Part shown: positions 1 through 10,966 of the stretch, in pieces
Layout: every line of letters starts with the position of its first letter
Numbering within the stretch: position 1 is the first letter of the stretch
Source: Mycolicibacterium elephantis DSM 44368
Lineage (GTDB): Bacteria; Actinomycetota; Actinomycetes; Mycobacteriales; Mycobacteriaceae
Assembly (NCBI RefSeq): GCF_004014805.1
Contig: NZ_ATDN01000003.1
Location: 1 to 64,000, forward strand
DNA length: 64,000 nucleotides
Direction: 5' to 3'
Translations under genes and position numbers: made by a program
The notes under the pieces: generated by a model
Database searches by the model: none
What the model was told of the DNA's origin: nothing
What the model saw: only the letters and a program-made list of their open reading frames with translations

Positions 1-882
1 GCCACACGCGGACACGCGACCGCTCTTACACCACTCCACGGGACGTGACCCCACCCAAACGAGCCAATATGGAATCTTTTTCGTGATTGGTGCCCATCCA
101 CCCTCCGCGCCCCCGCTACGGAATCGCGTTGTGTCGAACAACAGTTATCTATCCCGGTACCCATCACGGCGCAGCTGAAACGGCCCGCTCACCAGCTTCA
201 AGATCACCTCGCCCTAACGCTTCGGACCGAAGCGCAACGAGAAAACAATAAGTTCAGCCTGAACCACGTTCATATCGGTCCACGACTCAGCCCCGGTAGC
301 CCCGGCGTGTTGCTACGGCCCAGCTCAACGGGCGTGTGCCTGAGCTGTCCGAGTTGATCATTAACGAAACGGTTGACGCCGATCGGATCGCAACCGATCC
401 TGATAGTGGGCCAAGGGCCAACGCTCGACGAGGAAAGTATCCACCTCGCCATCTGGCGCAGGTCCGAATGGCACCAGCACCTAAACACTCGATTGAGTCG
501 CCCCCTGTCGGATCGAGGCAGGGGGCGACGCCCTACACGGGGACGCAGGAATCCAAAATACTTGTCGGCGCAGCGAAAGACACGCGGTGAGCATTGGGCG
601 TCTAACCGAATGACCACCGTCACAAACAGACTTCAACAACGCTGACGACAGACCGACTGGTCTGGTACGCGGCGCCGGCTGCATTGCATCCACGCCTGAT
701 GAGACGCGACCCAGCGTTCGCCGAATTAGGACACAGCCACCTGCTCTGCGGGAACGCTCTTGACTCTAACCGTTCCCTCAAAGACAATTTCGGTCACGTT
801 TGTCTCTGCGGGAACAGCAGTACACACCAAAATCTGACCCCAGATAAAGCGTGCAGAAGTTCAGTTTCGAGCGGGGTGAGGG
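1..882. other. Stretch with no supportable gene, left of dnaX
   Basis: No reading frame here looks like a protein: the short frames lack a recognisable domain and overlap one another. The DNA is visibly more A/T-rich than the genes to the right. It holds a perfect hairpin at 497-529 and a short direct repeat, TCTGCGGGAAC, in the 730-760 and 800-820 areas. It may be the long 3' flank of dnaX or the remnant of a lost insertion. I see no tRNA, transposase or attachment site. Confidence 0.5.
497..529. terminator. Perfect 11-bp hairpin, possible terminator
   Basis: The arms GTCGCCCCCTG (497-507) and CAGGGGGCGAC (519-529) are exactly complementary around an 11-nt loop. No T-run follows on either strand, so if it ends transcription it would be of the U-tract-less kind proposed for mycobacteria. 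It lies about 350 nt beyond the dnaX stop, which is far for a dnaX terminator. Confidence 0.45.
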
Positions 883-2712
883 CTAACCGTCGATACGGCG
901 CGCGCCCAGTTCGTTCTGCAGCAGTTCCAGCGCGGCTTCCTCGGGGTCGCGACGGGGGGTCTCGGCGGTGTCGCTGCCGGCCTCGGCCAGCATGCTCTCC
1001 TCGTCGTCGTTCGGTGGTGGCGGCGGCGGCGACGGCGACGCGGGATCGGGCTGGGCCGCGGCCGGCGCGGGAGCCGCGGCGCCCGCTTCGCAGCGGATCC
1101 TCCAGTCCACGCCGAGGACGTCTTTGAGGGCTTCCCGAATGATCTCGGAATTGCGTTGCTCGACAAGGCGTTTCGCCAGCGGCGCGGACGGGTGGCTGAG
1201 GACCAGGGTGTCGCCTTCGACGGCCAGAACCGTGGCGCCGTCGAGCATGACGTCGGTCGGGCGGCGCAGGTTGCGCACCTTCTCTCGCACCGTCGTCCAC
1301 ACCCGACGCACCGCGGCGGCATCCAGGCCGCCGGTCGCGGGCGGCGGGACCTCCACGACCGGATCCGACGGGGGCCGCACCGGCGGCGGCGACGCGGGCT
1401 CAGAGGTGGCCTCCGGCGCCGACGGCGGCTCCGGCGCTGATGCGGGCTCCGCTGCGGGCTCCGGCGCCCGCTGCGGCGCGGCGTGGCTCTTGCGCACGAA
1501 CTGCTTGGGCGCCGACGAACTCACCGTGTCCGACGTGGGAACCGACACGTCCAGCCGCTTCTCGATGCGCTCGATGCGTTGCAGCAGAGCCGATTCCGTA
1601 TCGCTGGCCGACGGCAGCAGCAGCCGCGCGCAGACCACCTCGAGCAAGAGCCGCGGGGCGGTGGCACCGCGCATCTCCCCCAGCCCGGCGTGCACCACCT
1701 CGGCGTACCGGGTCAGCGTCGCGGTGCCGATCCGCTCGGCCTGCTCGCGCATCCGATCCAGCACATCCTCCGGCCCGTCGACCACACCGCGGGCGACCGC
1801 GTCGGGTACGGCCTGCAACACGATCAGATCGCGGAAGCGTTCCAGCAGATCGCTGGCGAAGCGGCGGGGGTCGTGGCCCGCGTCGATCACCCCTTCGACG
1901 GCGCCGAACAGCGCCGCGGCGTCCCCGGCCGCCAACGCATCGACCGCGACGTCGATGAGCGCCACGTCCGTGGCACCCAGCAGCGCCAGCGCCCGCGAAT
2001 AGGTGATGTGGCTGCCCGTCGCACCGGATTCGGACCCGGCCAGCAGCTGGTCCAGCACCGAGAGGGAGTCGCGGGGCGACCCGCCGCCGGCCCGGATGAC
2101 CAGCGGATAGACCGCGTCGTCGACCTGGACCTGCTCCTGCTCGCAGATGCGCTCGATCAACCCGCGCATGATCCGCGGCGCCAGCAGGCGGAACGGGTAG
2201 TGGTGGGTGCGCGAGCGGATGGTCGGCAGCACCTTCTCCGGCTCGGTGGTGGCGAACACGAAGATCAGGTGCTCGGGGGGCTCCTCGACGATCTTCAGCA
2301 GCGCGTTGAAGCCCGCCGTGGTGACCATGTGCGCCTCGTCGACGATGAAGATGCGATAGCGCGACTGGGCCGGCGCGTAGAACGCGCGGTCGCGCAGCTC
2401 GCGGGTGTCGTCGACGCCGCCGTGGCTGGCCGCGTCGAGTTCGACGACGTCGACGCTGCCGGGCCCGTTCGGCGCGAGCGCCACGCACGAGTCGCACACC
2501 CCGCAGGGGGTCGGCGTCGGGCCCTGCGCGCAGTTCAGCGAGCGGGCCAGGATCCGCGCCGACGACGTCTTGCCGCAACCCCGCGGCCCGGAGAACAGAT
2601 AGGCGTGGTTGATGCGCCCGGCCGCCAGCGCGGTGCACAGCGGCTCGGTGACGTGCTCCTGGCCGACGACCTCGGCGAAGGTCGCGGGCCGGTACTTGCG
2701 GTAGAGCGCCAC
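883..2712 (-). CDS. dnaX: DNA polymerase III subunit gamma/tau
   Basis: Clamp-loader ATPase of the replisome: it loads the beta sliding clamp and bridges polymerase cores. From a GTG at 2712 (VALYRKYRP...) the protein is 609 residues. Walker A is GPRGCGKTS at 42-50, the zinc-module cysteines are C61, C70, C73 and C76, and Walker B is IFIVDEAH at 121-128. A proline/alanine-rich linker leads to the tau-like C-terminus. The frame stays open upstream to 2796, but the family starts at the chosen GTG. I see no E. coli-type A-rich slippery site, so a separate short gamma form is not indicated. It follows the aminotransferase gene by 10 nt and is probably co-transcribed. Confidence 0.95.
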   Translation of the reverse strand: MALYRKYRPATFAEVVGQEHVTEPLCTALAAGRINHAYLFSGPRGCGKTSSARILARSLNCAQGPTPTPCGVCDSCVALAPNGPGSVDVVELDAASHGGVDDTRELRDRAFYAPAQSRYRIFIVDEAHMVTTAGFNALLKIVEEPPEHLIFVFATTEPEKVLPTIRSRTHHYPFRLLAPRIMRGLIERICEQEQVQVDDAVYPLVIRAGGGSPRDSLSVLDQLLAGSESGATGSHITYSRALALLGATDVALIDVAVDALAAGDAAALFGAVEGVIDAGHDPRRFASDLLERFRDLIVLQAVPDAVARGVVDGPEDVLDRMREQAERIGTATLTRYAEVVHAGLGEMRGATAPRLLLEVVCARLLLPSASDTESALLQRIERIEKRLDVSVPTSDTVSSSAPKQFVRKSHAAPQRAPEPAAEPASAPEPPSAPEATSEPASPPPVRPPSDPVVEVPPPATGGLDAAAVRRVWTTVREKVRNLRRPTDVMLDGATVLAVEGDTLVLSHPSAPLAKRLVEQRNSEIIREALKDVLGVDWRIRCEAGAAAPAPAAAQPDPASPSPPPPPPNDDEESMLAEAGSDTAETPRRDPEEAALELLQNELGARRIDG

Positions 2713-2722
2713 GCTTGGCAGG

Positions 2723-4144
<1,422 letters not shown>

Positions 4145-4206
4145 CTAATACCACCGCCCCGCACAACTTGACGGCCATATGACCCAGTTCGGCTACCATG
4201 GCCCGC

Positions 4207-4292
4207 GGAGGATTCGCCTAGTGGCCTATGGCGCTCGCCTGGAACGCGGGTTGGGTTAATAGCCCTCGCGGGTTCAAATCCCGCATCCTCCG
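4207..4292 (+). tRNA. tRNA-Ser (anticodon GGA)
   Basis: Class II tRNA with acceptor arms GGAGGAT and ATCCTCC, an anticodon stem CTCGC/GCGGG with loop CTGGAAC, a long variable arm and the T-loop GGTTCAAATC. The anticodon GGA reads UCC/UCU. CCA is not encoded; the discriminator G is followed by CAC. It is one of four tRNA-Ser genes in this window. Confidence 0.96.
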
Positions 4293-4382
4293 CACGCGGC
4301 CCGGGGTGCGACCGTGCTGGTCGCACCCCGGCCAAGAAAACACCGATCAGCGTTCAGAGCAATTGGAGCGCGTAGGAGGGGC

Positions 4383-5201
4383 ATGAGCCGCACCATCGCG
4401 GTGATATGGCACGCGTCGTTCTCGCTCATTGCCGGTGTCCTGTACTTCTTCTTCGTCCTGCCTCGGTGGTGGGAGCTGATGGGCACCACCCCGCACACAC
4501 TGGGCCTCGTGCTGCGCATCGTGGTCGGTGTGCTCGTCGGCCTGGCGGCGCTGCCGGTGGTGCTCGAGTGGGTGCGCACCAGAAAACCGGAACTGCGCAC
4601 ACCGGAGTTGGCGCTCAGGCTGCGGCTGTGGTCGACGGCCCTGCACGTGGTGGCCGGGGTGCTGATCCTGGGCGCGGCGATCAGCGAGATCTGGCTCTCG
4701 CTGGATACCGCGGGCGTATGGCTGTTCGGGATCTACGGCGCCGCCGTGGCGATCGCCCTGCTGGGCGTCTTCGCCTTCTATCTGGCCTATGTGGCCGAGT
4801 TGCCGCCGCCACCGCCAAAACCGCTGAAACCCAAGAAGGAACGGCCCCGCCGCGGCCGCAAGAAGGCCGAGGCGGCCGGCGACACCGATGGGGCCGATGG
4901 GGACGCGGGTGCCGATGAGGCCGATGGGGAGACCACGGACGAGGCCACCGAAGACGCTGCAGAGGAAACGTCGGAGGAAACCGAGGAGAAGCCTGCCGAG
5001 GTCACCGCGAACGAGTCGACCGCCGAGGTGTCCGCCGAAAACGACACCGCCGCAGGCGACACCTCTTCCGGCAACGAGGACGAGCCGACAGAAATCGAAT
5101 CCACCAACGGTAAACGGCGCAATCGCCGGCCTTCCGGCAAATCCGAACCGTCCCGGCGTCGGCGCCGGAGACTGCGCGGCGGCGTCGCGCTGGACGATTA
5201 G
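4383..5201 (+). CDS. Conserved membrane protein with charged C-terminal tail
   Basis: A 272-residue protein starting at ATG 4383 with a good ribosome site (AGGAGG) 7 nt upstream. Four hydrophobic segments lie in about residues 5-30, 38-60, 82-105 and 110-135, so the first half is in the membrane. After a proline-rich KPLKPKKE hinge the second half is a long Glu/Asp/Thr-rich tail that ends in a basic RRRRRRLRGG-like patch. I recall a mycobacterial homologue at the same place (Rv3723). Function is unknown; the tail suggests binding of a protein or of the cell wall on one membrane face. Confidence 0.85.
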   Translation: MSRTIAVIWHASFSLIAGVLYFFFVLPRWWELMGTTPHTLGLVLRIVVGVLVGLAALPVVLEWVRTRKPELRTPELALRLRLWSTALHVVAGVLILGAAISEIWLSLDTAGVWLFGIYGAAVAIALLGVFAFYLAYVAELPPPPPKPLKPKKERPRRGRKKAEAAGDTDGADGDAGADEADGETTDEATEDAAEETSEETEEKPAEVTANESTAEVSAENDTAAGDTSSGNEDEPTEIESTNGKRRNRRPSGKSEPSRRRRRRLRGGVALDD

Positions 5202-5229
5202 CAGGACACTTTTCGGGCAATATGAGCGC

Positions 5230-6255
5230 ATGGGCAAAAACCACGTCCGCCGCCCGCTGTCGGTGCTGCTGATCGCGCTTGCCGCCGTCTTGGCGCTGGT
5301 GGCACCGTTCAGCACGGCGACGTCCACGGCCGCGCCCGCCGACCCCCTGGCCGCAGCCGCCCAGGTCGAGCCCGCCGTGGTGCGTATCAACACCGAGATC
5401 GACTACCAGCGTGCCGTGGGCAACGGCGCGGGAATCGTGATCGATCCCAACGGCCAGGTGCTGACCAACTTCCACGTGGTGTCGGGGGCAGACCGCATCC
5501 ACGCCACCGTCGGCGGCCGCACCTATCCGGCCGAGCTGGTCGGCTATGACCGCCGCCACGACGTCGCGGTGCTGCAACTGATCGGCGCCTCGGGGCTGCC
5601 CACCGCGCCGATCGGCGACTCTTCAGCCCTCGTCGGCGGTGAGCCGGTCGTCGCGCTCGGCAACGCGGCGGGCACGAACCTGCCGCTGACCCGCGAGGTC
5701 GGCACCATCACCGGGTTCGGCCGCACCGTCAACGCCGAGGACACCCTGACCGGAAGCAAGGACGAGCTGACCGGGCTGATCGAGTTCGCGGCGCCCGTCG
5801 TCGCCGGCGACTCCGGTGGCCCGGTGGTCAACGCGGCCGGGCAGGTCGTGGGCATGACCACGGCGGCGTCGGTGAACTTCGTGTTCGGACCGGGCGGCGA
5901 GGGCTATGCGATCCCGATCAACGACGCGATGGCCATCGCCGACCAGATCCGCGCACGGATCCCCTCCGAGAGCGTGCACATCGGCCCGCCGGTCCTGCTC
6001 GGTGTCGGTGTACGCACCGCACAACGCGGCCCCGGTGTGCTCATCGCCGAGGTGTTGCGAGGCGGACCCGCCGAGCGTGCGGGGCTGTACGCCGGCGACG
6101 TCCTGCTCGAGCTCGACGGCGTCCGGCTGGACTCGGCCACCACCCTCACCTACGTGCTGGACCGGCACTATCCCGGCGACGTCATCGACCTCGTCTGGCT
6201 CGACGGCAGCGGCCAGCAACGCACCGGCAAGGCCACACTCACCCCGTTGACCTGA
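5230..6255 (+). CDS. Secreted trypsin-like serine protease with PDZ domain (PepA/HtrA-like)
   Basis: 341 residues from ATG 5230. A signal peptide (basic start, hydrophobic 11-30, APA sites near 34-37) indicates export. The chymotrypsin-fold domain has the full triad: H82 in TNFHVV, D111 in RRHDVAVL, S195 in GDSGGP. A PDZ domain follows at about 250-341 (GVLIAEV, AGDVLLELDG). The layout matches mycobacterial PepA and the HtrA family, which handle misfolded envelope proteins. It starts 28 nt after the membrane-protein gene and may share its transcript. No membrane anchor other than the signal peptide is visible. Confidence 0.9.
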   Translation: MGKNHVRRPLSVLLIALAAVLALVAPFSTATSTAAPADPLAAAAQVEPAVVRINTEIDYQRAVGNGAGIVIDPNGQVLTNFHVVSGADRIHATVGGRTYPAELVGYDRRHDVAVLQLIGASGLPTAPIGDSSALVGGEPVVALGNAAGTNLPLTREVGTITGFGRTVNAEDTLTGSKDELTGLIEFAAPVVAGDSGGPVVNAAGQVVGMTTAASVNFVFGPGGEGYAIPINDAMAIADQIRARIPSESVHIGPPVLLGVGVRTAQRGPGVLIAEVLRGGPAERAGLYAGDVLLELDGVRLDSATTLTYVLDRHYPGDVIDLVWLDGSGQQRTGKATLTPLT

Positions 6256-6267
6256 GCGGTCCCCGTC

Positions 6268-6930
6268 CTAGCCGTCGCCGAGCATCCGCTCCACACCGGC
6301 GATCAACAGGCCGAGCTCGAACTCGAACTGGGTTTCGGCGTCGCGCCCGGTGGTCTGGGCCGACTCGAGCACCCGGCGCAGGGCCGGATAGGTGCCTTCC
6401 GGTTCATGTTGGAGCGCCGCGGCGGTCTCGGCGCGGTGATGATGAGCGCCCGAGGCGGTCTGCGCCGCAACGCTGTACGCCGCCGACTGCGCGATGTTGG
6501 ACGCCGCCGTCAGCGCGAGGCGCGCACCGTCGGGATCCAGCCCCGCGCGCAGCAGCGTGTCGAGCAGCCGGTCGGCCAGCGACAGCGCCGCCACGGCGCT
6601 CAGACCCCGCAGCCGCGTGAAGTCGGTGGCGATCCCCACCTGGATCAGCCCGTCCCGAAACGCGACGGCGTAGGCCCGCAGCACCGTGCGCCAGTCGCCG
6701 TCGACGGGTAGCTCCACGCGCTTCAGCTCGCGCTCGAACAGGTCGAGCAGCACTAGCGCGAGCAGCCCGTCTCGATCGCCGACGTAATAGTGCAACGCCT
6801 TGCGCGTGACGCCCAGGTCGTCGGCCACGGCCTGCATGGTCAGGTTCCTGGTGGACGCCAGCCGTCGAGCCGCCGACACGATCATCTTGCGACTGAGCCG
6901 CGGTGGACGCCCCCTGGCTCGACCGCTCAT
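6268..6930 (-). CDS. TetR-family transcriptional regulator
   Basis: 220 residues. The N-terminal helix-turn-helix (about 12-58) reads AARRLASTRNLTMQAVADDL then GVTRKALHYYVGDRDGLL, typical of TetR. The C-terminal helical part would bind a ligand; its nature is unknown. It is divergent from the dehydrogenase-like gene at 7018 with 87 nt between them, so it probably controls that gene and itself. Confidence 0.9.
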   Translation of the reverse strand: MSGRARGRPPRLSRKMIVSAARRLASTRNLTMQAVADDLGVTRKALHYYVGDRDGLLALVLLDLFERELKRVELPVDGDWRTVLRAYAVAFRDGLIQVGIATDFTRLRGLSAVAALSLADRLLDTLLRAGLDPDGARLALTAASNIAQSAAYSVAAQTASGAHHHRAETAAALQHEPEGTYPALRRVLESAQTTGRDAETQFEFELGLLIAGVERMLGDG

Positions 6931-7017
6931 CCCAGTAGCCTAAGCACCCTGGCCACGTGTTTTCGCCGGTCGGTAAAAAGCCTGCGCGGCGTCACCCGAC
7001 AACCCTATGCTGTGCGA

Positions 7018-8085
7018 GTGCCAAACACTTCATATCGCGTCGTCCAGTGGACCACCGGCAATGTCGGAAAGAGCTCGGTGACGGCGATCGCCAAGAACCC
7101 CAACTACGAACTCGTCGGCATCTACGCGTGGTCGGACGACAAGGTCGGCAAGGACGCCGGCGACCTTGCCGGCATCGCACCCCTCGGCGTCGAGGCCACC
7201 AACGACGTCGACGAGCTGCTGGCGCTCAAGCCCGACGTCGTGGTCTACAACCCGATGTGGATCAACGTCGACGAACTCGTGCGCATCCTGTCCTCCGGGA
7301 TCAACGTGGTGTCCTCCGCGTCGTTCATCACCGGACACAACCTGGGGGCCGACCGGGATCGGCTCGAGAAGGCATGCAAGAAGGGCGGTGCGACACTGTT
7401 CGGCTCCGGGGTCAGCCCGGGCTTCGCCGAGCTGCTGGCCATCGTCGCGGCCACCGCGTGCGACCGCGTCGACAAGATCACCATCGCCGAGTCCGCCGAC
7501 ACCACGCTCTACGACTCCCCCGACACCGAACGGCCCGTCGGCTTCGGCACCGCGATCGACGACCCGAACCTGGCCCCGATGGCCTCGAACGGAACCGCGG
7601 TGTTCGCCGAGGCCGTGCAGCTGCTCGCGGACTCGCTGGGCGTCAAGCTCGACGAGATCAAGTGCGTGGCCGAGTACGCGCAGACCACCGAGGATCTGGT
7701 GATGGCGTCGTGGACGATTCCGGCCGGTCACGTGGCGGGCGTCTACGTCCGCTGGCTGGGCCTGGTCGACGGCGAACCCCTCATCGAGGTCAGCGTGCGG
7801 TGGAAGAAGGGCCAGACGTTGGACCCCGACTGGCAGATCGACGGCGACGGCTGGAAGATCACGATCGACGGGCGTCCCACGGTCAACATGGCGGTCGGGT
7901 TCCTGCCGCCGCAGGACATGATCGAACAGGCCAAGTCGATCGAGGACTTCTTCGAGCTCGGCCACATCATGACGGCCATGCCGCCGATCCACGCGATTCC
8001 CGCCGTCGTCGCCGCCGCACCGGGTATCGCCACCTACAACGATCTGCCGCTGCCCCAGGCCCGCGGCGTCGTCCCGGCCAGATAG
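7018..8085 (+). CDS. Dihydrodipicolinate-reductase-like NAD(P)-dependent dehydrogenase
   Basis: 355 residues from GTG 7018. The start YRVVQWTTGNVGKSSV is a Rossmann motif of the DapB N-terminal superfamily; the rest resembles the DapB-like amine or amino-acid dehydrogenases found in large numbers in mycobacteria rather than true lysine-pathway DapB, which is shorter. The substrate cannot be read from the sequence. The gene is divergent from the TetR gene, which fits induction by a small molecule such as a xenobiotic or lipid breakdown product. A longer in-frame reading back to 6790 would overlap the TetR gene and is rejected. Confidence 0.82.
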   Translation: MPNTSYRVVQWTTGNVGKSSVTAIAKNPNYELVGIYAWSDDKVGKDAGDLAGIAPLGVEATNDVDELLALKPDVVVYNPMWINVDELVRILSSGINVVSSASFITGHNLGADRDRLEKACKKGGATLFGSGVSPGFAELLAIVAATACDRVDKITIAESADTTLYDSPDTERPVGFGTAIDDPNLAPMASNGTAVFAEAVQLLADSLGVKLDEIKCVAEYAQTTEDLVMASWTIPAGHVAGVYVRWLGLVDGEPLIEVSVRWKKGQTLDPDWQIDGDGWKITIDGRPTVNMAVGFLPPQDMIEQAKSIEDFFELGHIMTAMPPIHAIPAVVAAAPGIATYNDLPLPQARGVVPAR

Positions 8086-8091
8086 GGGCGG

Positions 8092-9381
8092 CTAGCGCCG
8101 GCCGGCACGCTTGACCACCGGATCGCGATAGCGCGCACCGTATTTGGGGACGGCGGCCGGCCCGGCGCGGCGGGCGGTGGTGATCGCGTTGCGCAACGGG
8201 CCGGCCAGGCCCGCGAACGACGCCATGTCGAACACCATCGGCGTCAAGAGCCGGTTGTGCACGAACGCGAAGGCGCTGCCGGTGTCCGGGTCGGCCCAGC
8301 CGAGCGTTCCGCCTAGACCGATATGGCCGAATCCCTTGAGCAGACCGGGAATCGGTGATTCGTGGTAGCCGAGGTGAAACGGCATCGGGACAACGATGTT
8401 CAGATCCGGCCATGGCTTGGGCTTGCCGATCAGCCCGCGCGCCAGCTCCTCGGACAGGAACTGCGTGCCGTCGATGCCTCCCCGGTTGGCGATCGCCGCG
8501 TACATCTTGGCCAACGCGCGGGCCGTCACCACCCCGTTCGCAGCGGGCACTTCGGAGTCGAGGAACGGAATATCGCCCTGGACAAGGGATTTGACGCCGG
8601 GAAAGAACATCGCACCGAAGGCTCCTGACAGCGGCAGCCCAGCCACCTTTGGCGCGACGAAGTTGAACACCGGGTTACCCCGACTGCTCTGCGGCGCCAG
8701 GATCTCGGCCACCTTGGTGGGCGCGTCGGCAGGCGGGCGGCCCAGGTGCAGTCCGTCGGTGTTGAGCGGACGCGCCACCTCCTCACGGATCAGCTCACGC
8801 ATGCCGTGCCCGGTCACCGCGCGGGCCAGACCGGAAAGCAGCCAGCCGTAGGTCAGCGCATGGTAGGCGGGCCTGCCACGCAGGTAATCCGGCGCGGCGG
8901 CGGCCATCTTGGCCTCCATCACCTCGTGATCCAACAGCTCGTCCTTGGTGAGGCCGCCGGGCAGGTGTGACAGCCCCGCGCGGTGACGCAGCACGTCACG
9001 CACCGTGATGTCGCCCTTGTTGTTGGCGGCGAACGCGGGCCAGTACGTGGCGACGGGCTCGTCGTAGTCCAGCAGGCCCCGGTCGGCGAGCCGGTGGATG
9101 ACGGTGGCCGTCACGCCCTTGGTCGCGGAGAACACCATCGCCCCGGTGTCGGCGGTCCACAACCGCTCGCCACGGCGGTCCGACCAGCCCGTCCAGACGT
9201 CGACGACGGGCCGGCCGTCGATGAACACCGCCAGCGCGCCGCCGCCGAACCGGCGGCCGGGGAACATCCTGGCGAAAAGCCGCATGACGGTGCCGAACCG
9301 CGGGTCCGCGGCGCCCAACACGCCACGTGGCAGCCCCTCTCTGGCGCGCAGCAGTGACGCCTTTGTCATAGGCCTAACCAT
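8092..9381 (-). CDS. Serine beta-lactamase-fold esterase (EstB/LipE type)
   Basis: 429 residues from 9381; a second start lies at M5 (9369). The class C beta-lactamase/penicillin-binding fold is shown by SATK at 85-88 (nucleophile S85, base K88) and by a tyrosine motif near LTYGWL at about 173-178. No signal peptide is evident, so it is probably a cytosolic or surface-associated esterase. Mycobacteria carry several such enzymes (LipE, LipL, LipD). It converges with the dehydrogenase-like gene, with a 6-nt gap. Confidence 0.87.
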   Translation of the reverse strand: MVRPMTKASLLRAREGLPRGVLGAADPRFGTVMRLFARMFPGRRFGGGALAVFIDGRPVVDVWTGWSDRRGERLWTADTGAMVFSATKGVTATVIHRLADRGLLDYDEPVATYWPAFAANNKGDITVRDVLRHRAGLSHLPGGLTKDELLDHEVMEAKMAAAAPDYLRGRPAYHALTYGWLLSGLARAVTGHGMRELIREEVARPLNTDGLHLGRPPADAPTKVAEILAPQSSRGNPVFNFVAPKVAGLPLSGAFGAMFFPGVKSLVQGDIPFLDSEVPAANGVVTARALAKMYAAIANRGGIDGTQFLSEELARGLIGKPKPWPDLNIVVPMPFHLGYHESPIPGLLKGFGHIGLGGTLGWADPDTGSAFAFVHNRLLTPMVFDMASFAGLAGPLRNAITTARRAGPAAVPKYGARYRDPVVKRAGRR

Positions 9382-9420
9382 GCGTCGAGAGAAGGCATCG
9401 TCGGCGCCGAACCGCGAAAT

Positions 9421-9873
9421 TCAGCCCGCCACGTTCAACACGTTGGCGTTGAGCTGTGCCGCCGGGGGCCCCTCGAGCGTGACGTCCTTGAGGATCTGGG
9501 CCTGGTCCCTGTGCACGGTGAACTCACCCTTCTGCGGCTCGTTGCCACCGACCACCTCGTAGAACACGGTGAACGGGGTATCCGGCAGCGGGTGCAGGCC
9601 AATGTATTTCGGCTGGATCGTGTACTTGTAGATGCACCCGCCGCCGGGTTCGCACTGCTGGTCGGTGACGACGACGTCGACGTTGAACTCCATCGGGGTG
9701 GGCACCTTCGGCGACGGCGGGGCAAGCGTGGTGCGGGGCGTGGCCTGCGGCGCCGGTGTCTGCGACATGCTCCCCGTGATCACCACCGCCGCGATGCCGA
9801 TGCCGCCGGCCACCATCGCCACCAGGGCCAGCGCGGCGAGCCACTTACGAAGCACCGAAACCTTCATGCGCAT
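9421..9873 (-). CDS. Membrane-anchored exported protein of unknown function
   Basis: 150 residues with one N-terminal hydrophobic segment (about 11-34) after a basic start, so either a signal anchor or a signal peptide. A Pro/Thr-rich linker (40-60) leads to a small domain with a cysteine pair (CEPGGGC) that may form a disulfide. No family is recognised. It lies 27 nt downstream of the LigD-type polymerase gene on the same strand and could be its last co-transcribed gene, though a DNA-repair role is not suggested. Confidence 0.75.
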   Translation of the reverse strand: MRMKVSVLRKWLAALALVAMVAGGIGIAAVVITGSMSQTPAPQATPRTTLAPPSPKVPTPMEFNVDVVVTDQQCEPGGGCIYKYTIQPKYIGLHPLPDTPFTVFYEVVGGNEPQKGEFTVHRDQAQILKDVTLEGPPAAQLNANVLNVAG

Positions 9874-9900
9874 AGCAAACCCTGTGCGGACACGCCGCGT

Positions 9901-10965
9901 CTAGCGGCCCTTGACCGGGTTGCCTTCCTCGTCCCAGTTGGCGGCGACCTTCTTGCTGGGCTGCACCCGGGGCGGTTCGCCCGGCATCTTCGGATAGCTC
10001 GGCGGGTAGGGCAGGTCGCCGAGGCCGCGTTCCTCGTCGGCCTCGACCATCTCCAGCAGAGGTTGCAGGGACTGCGCGATGTCGTCGATGTCCGCCCACG
10101 GGTCGTCGCGACCGACGATCAGCTTCGGCACGGTCGCCATCGTGTAGTCGTCGGGATCCGCGTCGCGCAGGTCCGTCCACGACAACGGGGTCGACACGGT
10201 GGCGATCGGCGTCTTGCGCACCGAGTACGCCGACGCGAATGTGCGGTCGCGGGCGTTCTGGTTGTAGTCGATGAAGATTCGCTTGCCGCGTTCTTCCTTC
10301 CACCACGACGTGGTGACCGCGTCTGGCGCGCGTCGCTCCACCTCGCGTGCCAACGCGATGCCCGCCCGGCGCACCGCGATGAAATCCCAGTCCGGCTTGA
10401 TTCGCAGGAACACATGCACTCCCCTGCCGCCCGACGTCTTGGGATATCCGATCAGCCCGAGTTCGTCGAGCAGCGGCTTGAGCACATCGACGGCCACCGC
10501 CGCGGCCTCGGCGAATCCCGTGCCGGGCTGGGGATCCAGGTCGACGCGCAATTCGTCGGGATGCTCGGTGTCGGGGCAGCGCACCTGCCACGGGTGAAAC
10601 GTGATCGTGCTCATCTGGGCGGCCCAGACGATCGCCGCCGGGTGGGTGACCTTCAGCGCGTCGGCGGTGCGCCCGGAGGGGAACGTCACCTGGCAGGTCT
10701 CCAGATAGTCGGGATGACGCTGCGGCACCCGCTTCTGGTAGATCTCCTCACCGTCGATGCCGTCGGGAAAGCGCTGCAAATGCGTGGGCCTGTCCTTGAG
10801 CGCGGCCAGCATCGGGCCGCCCGCGACGGCCAGGTAGTAGTCGACGAGGTCGCGTTTGGTCCCCTTCTTACCGAGCTTGGGGAAGTACACCTTGTCCGGG
10901 CTGGTGAGCCGCACCTTGACCCCGTCGACATCGAGTTCTTCTGCGGCGCTGCTCTTTGCGGCCAT
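9901..10965 (-). CDS. polD1: LigD-type DNA polymerase/primase (PolD1, Prim-PolC type)
   Basis: 354-residue stand-alone archaeo-eukaryotic primase-polymerase of the LigD polymerase family, acting in end repair and gap filling. The three active-site motifs are present: DxD at D142/D144 (VDLDPQ), SGGRGVH at 178-184, and the third acidic residue D233 in IFIDYNQN. It lacks the ligase and phosphoesterase domains of full LigD. I recall M. smegmatis PolD1 beside LigC1 in the same arrangement. It starts 1 nt after the ligC stop, so the two are co-translated. Charged C-terminal tail (about 330-354). Confidence 0.9.
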   Translation of the reverse strand: MAAKSSAAEELDVDGVKVRLTSPDKVYFPKLGKKGTKRDLVDYYLAVAGGPMLAALKDRPTHLQRFPDGIDGEEIYQKRVPQRHPDYLETCQVTFPSGRTADALKVTHPAAIVWAAQMSTITFHPWQVRCPDTEHPDELRVDLDPQPGTGFAEAAAVAVDVLKPLLDELGLIGYPKTSGGRGVHVFLRIKPDWDFIAVRRAGIALAREVERRAPDAVTTSWWKEERGKRIFIDYNQNARDRTFASAYSVRKTPIATVSTPLSWTDLRDADPDDYTMATVPKLIVGRDDPWADIDDIAQSLQPLLEMVEADEERGLGDLPYPPSYPKMPGEPPRVQPSKKVAANWDEEGNPVKGR

Positions 10966-10966
10966 C

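Noticed and set aside
684..1127. A plus-strand gene left of dnaX
   Set aside because: Half of the frame overlaps dnaX and is Arg/Pro/Ala shadow sequence; the rest has no recognisable domain.
883..2712. Programmed frameshift giving a short gamma subunit
   Set aside because: No A-AAA-AAG-type slippery heptamer with stem-loop was seen in the GC-rich coding sequence.
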